A stretch of DNA of 64,000 nucleotides, taken from Bacillota bacterium (GTDB taxonomy: Bacteria; Bacillota; Clostridia; Lachnospirales; Lachnospiraceae). The notes beneath the pieces were generated by a model. The model did not search any database, was not told where the DNA came from, and saw nothing but the letters and a program-made list of their open reading frames with translations. Each line of letters starts with the position of its first letter. The stretch's first letter is position 1. The position numbers and the translations under genes are program-made. The stretch is from the NCBI GenBank assembly GCA_023398615.1, contig JAEWSD010000022.1, positions 32,406-96,405 of the forward strand, read 5' to 3'. Below, piece by piece: positions 27,164 to 34,513 of this stretch.

Positions 27164-28636
27164 ATGTTATATATAGGTGTAGATTTAGGGACTACTTCCG
27201 TCAAGCTTTTGCTTATGGACGAGGCCGGTAACATAAAAAATATTGTTACAAAAGAATATCCGTTGTTTTTTCCGCAGCCGGGCTGGTCGGAACAAAATCC
27301 GGAGGACTGGTATGCCGGTTTGAAGGACGGAATAAAGGATCTGACAAAGGACTGTGACAAGTCTTCCATAGATGGAATCAGCTTCAGTGGCCAGATGCAC
27401 GGAATGGTTATCCTGGATGATGAGGACAGGGTAATCCGTCCGGCCATACTGTGGAATGACGGGCGTACTCAGGCAGAATGTGATTATCTGAATAATGAAA
27501 TCGGCAGGGAAAAGATATCGGCCTATACGGGAAACATGGCTCTAACCGGATTTACGGCACCCAAATTATTGTGGGTGAAGAGAAACGAGCCGGATAATTT
27601 TGCAAGGATAAAAAAGGTTATGCTGCCGAAGGACTATATTGCTTACCGGCTTTCCGGTGTTCATTGTACGGATGTATCGGATGCCTCCGGTATGCTGCTG
27701 CTGGACGTTAAGAAGAAATGCTGGTCCCGGGAGATGCTTGATATTATAGGGCTAAAGGAAGAACAGCTGGCTAAGGTCTTTGAAAGCTATGAGGTGGTTG
27801 GAACAATCACGAAGCCTGCGGCCGGTGAGCTTGGACTTCCGGAAACGGTCAAGGTTATTGCGGGCGGCGGCGATCAGGCGGTAGCCGCAGTCGGAACGGG
27901 AACCGTCGGCCACGGTATGTGTAACGTTTCCCTGGGCACCTCCGGTGTCGTGTTTATTGCCAGCAGGGAGTATGCCGAGGTTGATAAAAACGCTCTTCAT
28001 GTATTTGCCCATGCCGACGGCAGATATCATTTTATGGGAGTTATGCTTTCGGCTGCCGCCTCCAATAAATGGTGGATGGATGAAATTATCGGTACGAAGG
28101 AATACGGCAGAGAGCAGTCAGGGATAAGCCGGCTTGGAGAAAATAATGTTTATTTCCTGCCATATTTAATGGGTGAGCGTACTCCACACAACAATCCGAA
28201 TGCAAGGGGAACCTTTATCGGAATGACGATGGATACCACCCGTTACGATATGACCCAGGCGGTTTTGGAAGGTGTTGCGTTTGCGCTTCGTGATTCATTT
28301 GAAATTACTCAGAAGTTAGGAGTGGTTATTGAAAGAATCCGAATCAATGGCGGCGGGGCAAAAAGCCCGTTGTGGTGCAGAATCATTGCCAATGTCCTGA
28401 ATGTTAAAGTTGACAGGATTAACAGTGAGGAAGGGCCGGCCTTTGGTGCCGCGATACTGGCGGCGGTCGGATGCGGAAAATATGCAACCGTAGAGGAAGC
28501 CTGCGGCAGACTGATCAAGGTAATCGAAACTACGGACCAGGACCCTGAAATCGTTGAACTGTATAATAAGAAATACGATGTATTTAAAGATTTATACCCT
28601 ACCTTAAAGGAAATGTTCGATAAAATAGTGAAATAA
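27164..28636 (+). CDS. xylB: Xylulokinase
   Basis: 490 residues, FGGY-family kinase phosphorylating D-xylulose to xylulose 5-phosphate for the pentose phosphate pathway. It begins with the phosphate loop YIGVDLGTTSVKLLLMD; further on are SGQMHGMVILDD (substrate specificity of xylulokinases), TGFTAPKLLWVK, the GGGDQAVAAVGTG adenosine loop, SLGTSGVVF, and INGGGAKSPLWCRIIANVL with EEGPAFGAAILAAVG. Full length. AAAGGAG provides the ribosome site. No xylose transporter is adjacent, so uptake genes must be elsewhere. Confidence 0.97.
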   Translation: MLYIGVDLGTTSVKLLLMDEAGNIKNIVTKEYPLFFPQPGWSEQNPEDWYAGLKDGIKDLTKDCDKSSIDGISFSGQMHGMVILDDEDRVIRPAILWNDGRTQAECDYLNNEIGREKISAYTGNMALTGFTAPKLLWVKRNEPDNFARIKKVMLPKDYIAYRLSGVHCTDVSDASGMLLLDVKKKCWSREMLDIIGLKEEQLAKVFESYEVVGTITKPAAGELGLPETVKVIAGGGDQAVAAVGTGTVGHGMCNVSLGTSGVVFIASREYAEVDKNALHVFAHADGRYHFMGVMLSAAASNKWWMDEIIGTKEYGREQSGISRLGENNVYFLPYLMGERTPHNNPNARGTFIGMTMDTTRYDMTQAVLEGVAFALRDSFEITQKLGVVIERIRINGGGAKSPLWCRIIANVLNVKVDRINSEEGPAFGAAILAAVGCGKYATVEEACGRLIKVIETTDQDPEIVELYNKKYDVFKDLYPTLKEMFDKIVK

Positions 28637-28674
28637 ACTGCTACCAAACTCATAATTGCTATCATCTTATAAAG

Positions 28675-28795
28675 AATTGTTCATAAATAATTCGAGATAA
28701 TTTGTGCGAGGTATGCAAGAGAAGTGACAAGATAGAGAATGTCGCTGGTTCTCGCGCGACGGAGCACAAATTTCGAGAAATATTTATGAACAATT
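28675..28795. repeat. 121-bp palindrome between xylB and the M56-LCP gene
   Basis: Left arm AATTGTTCATAAATAATTCG (28675-28694) and right arm ending CGAGAAATATTTATGAACAATT (to 28795) in broken complement, enclosing TAATTTGTGCGAGGTATGCAAG (28698-28719, broken here by position) and CACAAATTT. The core is shared with the terminator at 25586-25668. It lies between convergent genes and could terminate both. Confidence 0.6.
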
Positions 28796-28832
28796 TAATT
28801 ACTAAGTTTTGTATCAGCCGTATTTGCTTCTT

Positions 28833-30809
28833 TTATTTATCTTTTGTGCCGGGCTGCAATAATTGCCGTAATATTTTCTGATTGGCCGCAATGTCCGCAT
28901 CCAATACGGAATAGCCGTCTGTAACTGCAGGCTGGTAGGTGCCTTCCGCCGGTATTTGAACGGATTGAACGGTATACTCCGATTTCATGACGGTATTCAG
29001 GCATGAAATGATCTGCTCTTTCCCAAGATCTGTCGATATATTGGAAAGTGCCGTGTTAAGCAGGGAAAGCAAACTCTGAATATCGGCAGCCTTGCATTCG
29101 TTGAACGCCGATATTAACAAATCACGGTTCCTTTCTGCTCTTCCGAAATCGTTGCCGGTGCCGTTGGAGGTTTTGACGTGCCGTATTCTGGCATAACCCA
29201 ATGCCTGGTCTCCGTTTAATCTCTGTTCTCCGGCTTTCAGTACACGGTTGGCGGGATTAGAGATATAATTCGTATGATTTAGGTAGGAGGCCTCCTGTTC
29301 TGTCAGGGATATTTTAACCCCGCCCAACAGATCTACCGTATCGGTAAAGCCTTTATAACTGACTTCAACAGTTCCGTCTATGGTAAGATTAAAGTTATCT
29401 TCCAATGTTTCTTCCAACAGCTTGGCTCCGCCTGTTTCATAAGCATGGCTCAGCTTGGTTTTCCCGTTATCAGGCAGCTTTACATACGTATCCCTTAAAA
29501 ATGATATAAGAGAAATATCCTTTGAATCAGGCCGGATGCCTGCCAGTATGATCGTATCCGCACGCTTTAGCCCACCGATGCTGTCGGTGCCGATAAGCAG
29601 AATGGCTTTTATTTGTTCGGTTCCGGTATCTTTGCTGTCTGAGTCGGTACTGTCCCTGACAGGAGCAGTGACAGCGGCGGCTTCAGCCTTGTTGTCGGGT
29701 ACTTTACCGTTCCCTGCGCCTTTGTGTGTACCTGCGGCTGCCGCCACAGTCAGCAGGATGAGACAGGATAAAAGGGCAAAGAATACGGTTCCCCGTTTCT
29801 TTGGAGAGCTGTTCATGATTTGTTTAAACCGATCTTTCATTTGTTTCTTTCCTCCGTCAAAATATGTTGATATGGCAATATGATTAGTACTTGATTGCTT
29901 AACAATTGTCTGCAGGATAGCATAACTGTAAGCCTTGCGATACTCCTCATCCTTTTGGGATACCACCGTTTCATCGCAAAATATCTCCATGTCATGGTTG
30001 GCACATCTTACCGCATAATAGGCCAGGGGGTTAAACCAATGCAATGCATTCATACATAGAAGCAGAAGCTTAAAAGCGATATCATGGTGCTTATAATGGA
30101 TCAGTTCATGCTGTATAACCAGTTCTGTCCGGGCTGCGGAAAACCTGCCGGAAGGAAGTATGATTTTGGGGTACAATATTCCTACAATCATAGGTGACTG
30201 TGCATATCTGCATACCTCCAGACTAATCTTTTTAGAAATTCGCAATTCTTCGGAAAGACGAACCAATATTGGTTCTGTCTCATCGCCTGCCGCCGGTATC
30301 CTCCAGCGTTTCAGCTTATAAAGGAAGGCGGCGTAGGTAACAGTATGGTAAAGAAGAAAGATACCTGCTCCGATCAGCCATATTATCGGAAGGACATTGA
30401 AAATATCTTTCCCGGTAAATAAAAATCGCTTTTTATGGTTTTGAACCTGTGAGGACACCGTTTGTCCAGCGGGCTGCATTTGGTGATCCGATATTACAGG
30501 AGCTTTTTCCGTATTGCTGCGGCCGATTGCTGCTGTGCCGGAATCTGTGCTGCCGGCAGGCGTTTCCTGTGACATAAGGGTGTCCGGAAGGACCGGATTA
30601 TCGGCAGCGGCCGGAAACAGCGGGGGTACCTGGATCAGTTGCAGATTGACGGGTATTATCATTCTGATTGCAAGTACCAGCCAGATATAATATCTCCATC
30701 GGCTGGAGTAGGATTTCCTTCTGCTTAACCTGGCCAGAATGGCGGTTATGATTATGACCGCAGAACAAAAAACAGATATCTCAAAGTATGTATACAGTAA
30801 ATTTTTCAT
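28833..30809 (-). CDS. BlaR1-like M56 membrane metalloprotease fused to an LCP (LytR-CpsA-Psr) domain
   Basis: 658 residues from the ATG at 30809, which has GGGAG upstream. The N-terminal half is an M56 antirepressor protease: transmembrane helices at about 4-25, 33-50 and 138-162, the zinc motif HELIH at H234-E235-H238, and AYSYAILQT. A further helix (FFALLSCLILLTVAAAAG, about 345-365) leads outside. In BlaR1/MecR1 a penicillin-binding sensor would follow; here there is an LCP domain (about 395-560) with ILLIGTDS, RADTIILAGI, SFLRDTYVKLP, LNGDQALGYARIRHV and NDFGRAERNRDLL, including the Arg and Asp residues typical of LCP phosphotransferases. A short C-terminal region of about 80 residues follows. 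The upstream blaI-type gene completes the pair. Expected role: envelope signal sensing and repressor inactivation; the LCP part may bind or transfer undecaprenyl-linked glycans. Confidence 0.88.
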   Translation of the reverse strand: MKNLLYTYFEISVFCSAVIIITAILARLSRRKSYSSRWRYYIWLVLAIRMIIPVNLQLIQVPPLFPAAADNPVLPDTLMSQETPAGSTDSGTAAIGRSNTEKAPVISDHQMQPAGQTVSSQVQNHKKRFLFTGKDIFNVLPIIWLIGAGIFLLYHTVTYAAFLYKLKRWRIPAAGDETEPILVRLSEELRISKKISLEVCRYAQSPMIVGILYPKIILPSGRFSAARTELVIQHELIHYKHHDIAFKLLLLCMNALHWFNPLAYYAVRCANHDMEIFCDETVVSQKDEEYRKAYSYAILQTIVKQSSTNHIAISTYFDGGKKQMKDRFKQIMNSSPKKRGTVFFALLSCLILLTVAAAAGTHKGAGNGKVPDNKAEAAAVTAPVRDSTDSDSKDTGTEQIKAILLIGTDSIGGLKRADTIILAGIRPDSKDISLISFLRDTYVKLPDNGKTKLSHAYETGGAKLLEETLEDNFNLTIDGTVEVSYKGFTDTVDLLGGVKISLTEQEASYLNHTNYISNPANRVLKAGEQRLNGDQALGYARIRHVKTSNGTGNDFGRAERNRDLLISAFNECKAADIQSLLSLLNTALSNISTDLGKEQIISCLNTVMKSEYTVQSVQIPAEGTYQPAVTDGYSVLDADIAANQKILRQLLQPGTKDK

Positions 30810-30858
30810 AGTTGACTCCCATCTGCCGTGAAAATAAGAAACTATTAACGGGCCTTGC

Positions 30859-31266
30859 TCATGACTTAGAATTGCCGCCATTTTTGATTATTTCAATGAT
30901 CTCCTCAATATCATCCTTATCCAGTGTGTTATTCTGCACAAGGGATGCAATCAGCTTTTTATAGGAACTGTTATAAAAGTGATCTAAAAAGCTTTTTGTT
31001 TCTCTGGAACAGTAAACCTTTTCCTCGATTAACGGTATGTAGTACTTTAAACGGCCTGTCTTTTGGCACATAATAAAACCCCGCTCCTCAAGCCGTGCCA
31101 GCAGTACCTGCACGGTGGAACGCGACCAGTTCTTTTCCGTACTCAGAATCTCAGTAATCCTGCCGGTTCCGATTGGTTCCTTACTGTTCCAGATAACCTT
31201 CATGACATTTAATTCTGATTCCGGCAGCCTGCCTGTTTCTGTTTTTCTCGATTCTTTTTCCTTCAT
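30859..31266 (-). CDS. blaI: BlaI/MecI-family repressor
   Basis: 135 residues from the ATG at 31266, nine bases from AGGAGG. It has the penicillinase-repressor winged helix (about 15-85): LPESELNVMKVIWNSKEP, ITEILSTEKNWSRSTVQVLLARLEERGFI, then a C-terminal dimerisation helix region (SFLDHFYNSSYKKLIASLV). BlaI proteins bind ACA-N2-TGT palindromes as dimers and are cut or released when the partner M56 protease is activated. Two such palindromes overlap its own promoter. The M56-LCP gene begins 49 bases downstream. No beta-lactamase or penicillin-binding-protein gene is adjacent, so the regulon is not evident. Confidence 0.93.
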   Translation of the reverse strand: MKEKESRKTETGRLPESELNVMKVIWNSKEPIGTGRITEILSTEKNWSRSTVQVLLARLEERGFIMCQKTGRLKYYIPLIEEKVYCSRETKSFLDHFYNSSYKKLIASLVQNNTLDKDDIEEIIEIIKNGGNSKS

Positions 31267-31300
31267 AATCAATAACCTCCTGATTTATTATGACATAACT

Positions 31301-31351
31301 ATCATATCTCTAGCGATGACAAATGTCAACATAAATTTAACGACAAATGTC
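31301..31351 (-). promoter_or_regulatory. blaI promoter with two BlaI-type operators
   Basis: Minus strand: TTGACA (31329-31324), 17-base spacer, TATGAT (31306-31301). TGACAAATGTCA (31317-31328) overlaps the -35 and spacer; a second, GACAAATGTC (31342-31351), lies 24 bp upstream, two to three helical turns away on centre. The ACA-N2-TGT core fits BlaI/MecI operators, implying autorepression. Confidence 0.82.
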
Positions 31352-31367
31352 AACATGATTGAGAGGA

Positions 31368-31396
31368 TTGCACAACATAAGTATTTATGATAATAT
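31368..31396 (+). promoter_or_regulatory. Promoter of the hisA-like gene
   Basis: TTGCAC (31368-31373), 17-base spacer, TAATAT (31391-31396). It is divergent from blaI; the second BlaI operator lies 16 bases upstream of this -35, so BlaI could also affect it. Confidence 0.55.
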
Positions 31397-31496
31397 TAAT
31401 TGAATATTTGGAACCTATACAAACAAGAATTAAATGGAAAGAAAAATTTTAACAGGAGAAGAGAATGCCACATATGTCTCGCAAAGGAGTATCATT

Positions 31497-32282
31497 ATGA
31501 AATTCAGACCTTGTATCGATATTCATAACGGAAAGGTTAAGCAGATTGTTGGCGGCAGTATAAATGAACATAGCAATCAGGTGGAAGTGAATTTTGTTTC
31601 CGAACAGGATGCCGCTTTCTATGCCGCACTATATCGAAGGGATGGTTTAAAAGGCGGCCATATCATTATGCTGGACCCTGCCGATACGTATTACTATGAG
31701 TATGACTGCAAGCAGGCGAGTAAGGCGCTTTCGGAGTATCCTCTCGGCTTGCAGATAGGCGGCGGGATTACGGATGAGAATGCGGCCGGGTTTCTTGATA
31801 TGGGAGCCTCCCATGTAATTGTTACTTCCTTTGTCTTTAAGGACGGAAAGCTCCACTATGGAAATCTCTCAAAGCTGGTCCGGGCGGCAGGACGCGAAAA
31901 GCTGGTACTGGATTTAAGCTGCAGGAAAAAGGACGGCAGCTATTATATAGTGACCGATAGATGGCAAAAATTTACAGACCTCATAGTAACAGAGAATACT
32001 CTGGATTATCTCTCCGGGTACTGTGACGAGTTTTTAGTCCATGCGGTTGATGCGGAAGGGAAATCCGCCGGAATCGAAAAGGAGCTGGCCGAATTATTAG
32101 GAAGCTGGGAAGGTATTCCCGTAACCTATGCCGGCGGTGTGGGAAGCTTTGAAGATTTGGAATGCCTGCGTAAATCCGGCAGGAACCGCCTGGATGTTAC
32201 GATCGGAAGCGCATTGGACCTATTCGGAGGCCCCATGCCGTACCGGGAGGTATTAAAGATAACAGGAAGGAATCATCTTTGA
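31497..32282 (+). CDS. hisA: Eukaryote-type HisA: ProFAR (phosphoribosylformimino-AICAR-phosphate) isomerase
   Basis: 261 residues from the ATG at 31497 with AAAGGAG. It is a TIM-barrel isomerase of histidine synthesis, opening MKFRPCIDIHNGKVKQIVGG. Unlike the usual bacterial HisA (IPAIDL.DG..VRL.QG), this version has the fungal/plant-like landmarks: CIDIHNGKVKQIVGG, GHIIMLDP, LQIGGGIT, HVIVTSFVFKDG, LVLDLSCRKKDG, FLVHAVDAEGK and VTYAGGVGSFEDL. The paired phosphate-binding glycines and catalytic Asp are retained. It stands alone, away from other his genes. Assignment to the eukaryotic-type subfamily is from memory of the family; a related sugar-phosphate isomerase is less likely. Confidence 0.82.
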   Translation: MKFRPCIDIHNGKVKQIVGGSINEHSNQVEVNFVSEQDAAFYAALYRRDGLKGGHIIMLDPADTYYYEYDCKQASKALSEYPLGLQIGGGITDENAAGFLDMGASHVIVTSFVFKDGKLHYGNLSKLVRAAGREKLVLDLSCRKKDGSYYIVTDRWQKFTDLIVTENTLDYLSGYCDEFLVHAVDAEGKSAGIEKELAELLGSWEGIPVTYAGGVGSFEDLECLRKSGRNRLDVTIGSALDLFGGPMPYREVLKITGRNHL

Positions 32283-32325
32283 CAGAAAGGTTTGCCGCAT
32301 TACTGCGGTGTGATGGGAGCGGAAG

Positions 32326-33177
32326 ATGCAGCAATATACCGGGTTTGCACAGGTTTATGATACATTTATGGATAACGTGCCTTATGATGAGTGGTCGGAG
32401 TACTTAACGGGTCTGCTTCTGGAATACGGTGTAAAGGACGGGCTTGTTCTGGAGTTGGGCTGCGGTACTGGAAATATAACGAGAAGGCTGGCCTCAAAGG
32501 GCTATGATATGATTGGCCTGGATAATTCCGAGGAAATGCTTGAAATAGCACGTGATAAGGAGTATGAGGAGCGGGAGGATTCCTCGGAGCGGGAGGGAGA
32601 CCGGCAGGGTAACGGCATTCTTTACCTGCAGCAGGACATGCGCCGCTTTGAACTATACGGAACAGTGGCCGGTGTGGTCAGTATTTGCGACAGCATGAAT
32701 TATATTACGTCGGAGCGGGATATGGTGCAGGTCTTCCGGCTGGTGAACAATTATCTTGATGCCGGCGGTATATTCATCTTTGATATGAATACGGAATATA
32801 AATATGAAAATGTTCTTTCGGATAATACGATTGCCGAGAACCGGGAAGACTGCAGCTTTATCTGGGAGAACTGTTATGATAAGAACAGCGGAATGAATGA
32901 ATACGATGTGACGGTTTTTGTAAGAATAGATGAGGAGGGTTCTAAAGCTTTAGCCTCCTGTGGCCGGAACCGGTCCAATCCGCTTTTTGAAAGATTCCGG
33001 GAGACGCATTACCAGAAAGCTTATTCCGTGGATGCGATAAAGCGGCTGCTTGCGGAGGCAGAGCTGGAATTTGTGGCCGCTTATGATGCCTTTACCCATA
33101 ATCCGCCCGCGGATACCAGTGAAAGGGTTTACTTCATTGCAAGGGAAAAGCATCAGGAGAATAAGAAATATGTATAG
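32326..33177 (+). CDS. SAM-dependent class I methyltransferase
   Basis: 283 residues. Motif I is VLELGCGTGNITRRLASKG with the acidic LDNSEEML strand end after it; then LQQDMRRFELYGTVAGVVSICDSMNYI fits motif II/III of small-molecule methyltransferases (Methyltransf_25 type). It starts YTGFAQVYDTFMDNVPYDEW, common in a clostridial family of unknown substrate. The segment REDSSEREGDRQGN (about 85-98) is a charged insertion. It follows hisA by 43 bases in the same direction and may be co-transcribed. The substrate cannot be named. Confidence 0.9.
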   Translation: MQQYTGFAQVYDTFMDNVPYDEWSEYLTGLLLEYGVKDGLVLELGCGTGNITRRLASKGYDMIGLDNSEEMLEIARDKEYEEREDSSEREGDRQGNGILYLQQDMRRFELYGTVAGVVSICDSMNYITSERDMVQVFRLVNNYLDAGGIFIFDMNTEYKYENVLSDNTIAENREDCSFIWENCYDKNSGMNEYDVTVFVRIDEEGSKALASCGRNRSNPLFERFRETHYQKAYSVDAIKRLLAEAELEFVAAYDAFTHNPPADTSERVYFIAREKHQENKKYV

Positions 33178-33181
33178 GCAA

Positions 33182-33373
33182 TTGCGAAACTCTTTTTTTG
33201 TGTCTATTGATGTTTCAATGTGTTTTTCGGCTGTCTCTACAATTCGTTGAAATTATTTGACTTACACATACAATAAAAACGTTCGTATGTGACGTTCAAA
33301 CAATTTCAACAAATAGTAACGACAGACAAAAAACACATTGGAACAATCATAGACGCAATTAAGAGTTTTCGAA
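33182..33373. repeat. 192-bp imperfect palindrome between methyltransferase and hslO
   Basis: Arms of about 90 bases: TTGCGAAACTCTT (33182-33194) with AAGAGTTTTCGAA (33361-33373); TGTTTCAATGTGTTTTT with its complement; GTTGAAATTATTTGAC with the GTTCAAACAATTTCAAC strand; the apex is CATAC/GTATG (33267-33288). It fills most of the 263-base gap. The right arm contains CATTGGAACAATCAT, shared exactly with the palindrome at 50354-50490. No coding potential. Confidence 0.75.
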
Positions 33374-33440
33374 TCGCTCATATTATCCTGTGATATCAGG
33401 AGGCCTGAAAAATACGATAAGAGAAAGGGAAACCACATAG

Positions 33441-34319
33441 ATGTCAGATTATATAGTAAGAGCAACAGCTGCCAATGACCAGATCAGGGCATTTGCGGCA
33501 ACTACAAGAGACTTGACGGAGTATGCAAGGAGCATCCATAACACCAGTCCGATCGCTACCGCGGCCCTTGGGAGGCTGCTGACGGCAGGAGCCATGATGG
33601 GAAGTATGATGAAAGGTGAGGATGACCTTCTTACCCTTCAGATAAATTGCGGCGGCCCTATGAAGGGATTAACGGTAACGGCGGATGCGAAGGCAAATGT
33701 AAAAGGATACGTATATAATCCGGATGTAATGCTGCCTCCAAGCGATAAGGGCAAATTAGATGTCGGCGGGGCGATCGGAGCGGGCATACTGAATGTAATT
33801 AAGGACATGGGATTAAAGGAACCGTATATGGGGCAGACCGAATTGATTACAGGGGAAATAGCCGAGGACCTGACATACTATTACGCTACCTCGGAACAGA
33901 TTCCTTCCTCGGTGGCGCTTGGCGTATTAATGAACAGGGATAATACGGTGCGGCAGGCCGGAGGATTTATTATCCAGCTGATGCCCTTTGCAGAGGATGA
34001 CATAGTGGACAGACTGGAGAGAAAAGTCAGTGAAATCACATCGGTCACCTCCTTATTGGATGATCACCGGACACCGGAAATGATTCTTGAACATGTGCTG
34101 GGAGAATTTGACCTTACAATCCTTGACAGCATACCGGCCCGGTTCTACTGCAACTGCACGAAGGAAAGAGTCGAGAAAGCTATCATAAGCATCGGGAAAA
34201 AGGACATCCGGGAAATGATCGATGACAATAAGCCGATTGAAGTGAATTGTCATTTCTGCAATACCCATTATAATTTTTCCGTAAAGGAACTTGAAGCTAT
34301 TTTATCTAAAAGCAGATAA
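33441..34319 (+). CDS. hslO: Redox-regulated chaperone Hsp33
   Basis: 292 residues. Hsp33 is a cytoplasmic holdase switched on by oxidation of its zinc-bound cysteines. The N-terminal substrate-binding domain shows ATTRDLTEYAR, TAALGRLLTAGAMMGSMMK and INCGGPMKGLTVTADA; the C-terminal zinc centre is C237-N-C239 and C270-H-F-C273, the complete CxC/CxxC set. The start has AAAGG a little far upstream. A long palindrome precedes it; a strong hairpin follows. Confidence 0.97.
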   Translation: MSDYIVRATAANDQIRAFAATTRDLTEYARSIHNTSPIATAALGRLLTAGAMMGSMMKGEDDLLTLQINCGGPMKGLTVTADAKANVKGYVYNPDVMLPPSDKGKLDVGGAIGAGILNVIKDMGLKEPYMGQTELITGEIAEDLTYYYATSEQIPSSVALGVLMNRDNTVRQAGGFIIQLMPFAEDDIVDRLERKVSEITSVTSLLDDHRTPEMILEHVLGEFDLTILDSIPARFYCNCTKERVEKAIISIGKKDIREMIDDNKPIEVNCHFCNTHYNFSVKELEAILSKSR

Positions 34320-34392
34320 TGTACAGTTACAGAGGCTGTTGTAAAACTCATATTTAATATGACGATTGCAGCAGCCTCTGTAACATTGTACA
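34320..34392. terminator. Terminator palindrome after hslO
   Basis: GTTACAGAGGCTG (34326-34338) pairs with CAGCCTCTGTAAC (34372-34384), extended by TGTACA on both flanks. The inner GGCTGTTGTAAAACTCAT matches the arm of the palindrome at 10291. Confidence 0.65.
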
Positions 34393-34413
34393 AATCCGGT
34401 ATAAATATTTACA

Positions 34414-34442
34414 TTGATTGTAATTACTTAAAATGGTAAAAT
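34414..34442 (+). promoter_or_regulatory. Promoter of the GH94 phosphorylase gene
   Basis: TTGATT (34414-34419), 17-base spacer, TAAAAT (34437-34442), 72 bases before the start codon. Confidence 0.65.
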
Positions 34443-34513
34443 ACTGTATTATAGGAGACTTTGTAAACCATAGTAAGGAATCATGCAAAATATTTATCAA
34501 AGGAGAATAGAAT

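Noticed and set aside
28833..30809. A beta-lactam resistance locus
   Set aside because: BlaI and an M56 protease are present, but there is no beta-lactamase, no penicillin-binding sensor domain and no transpeptidase gene nearby.
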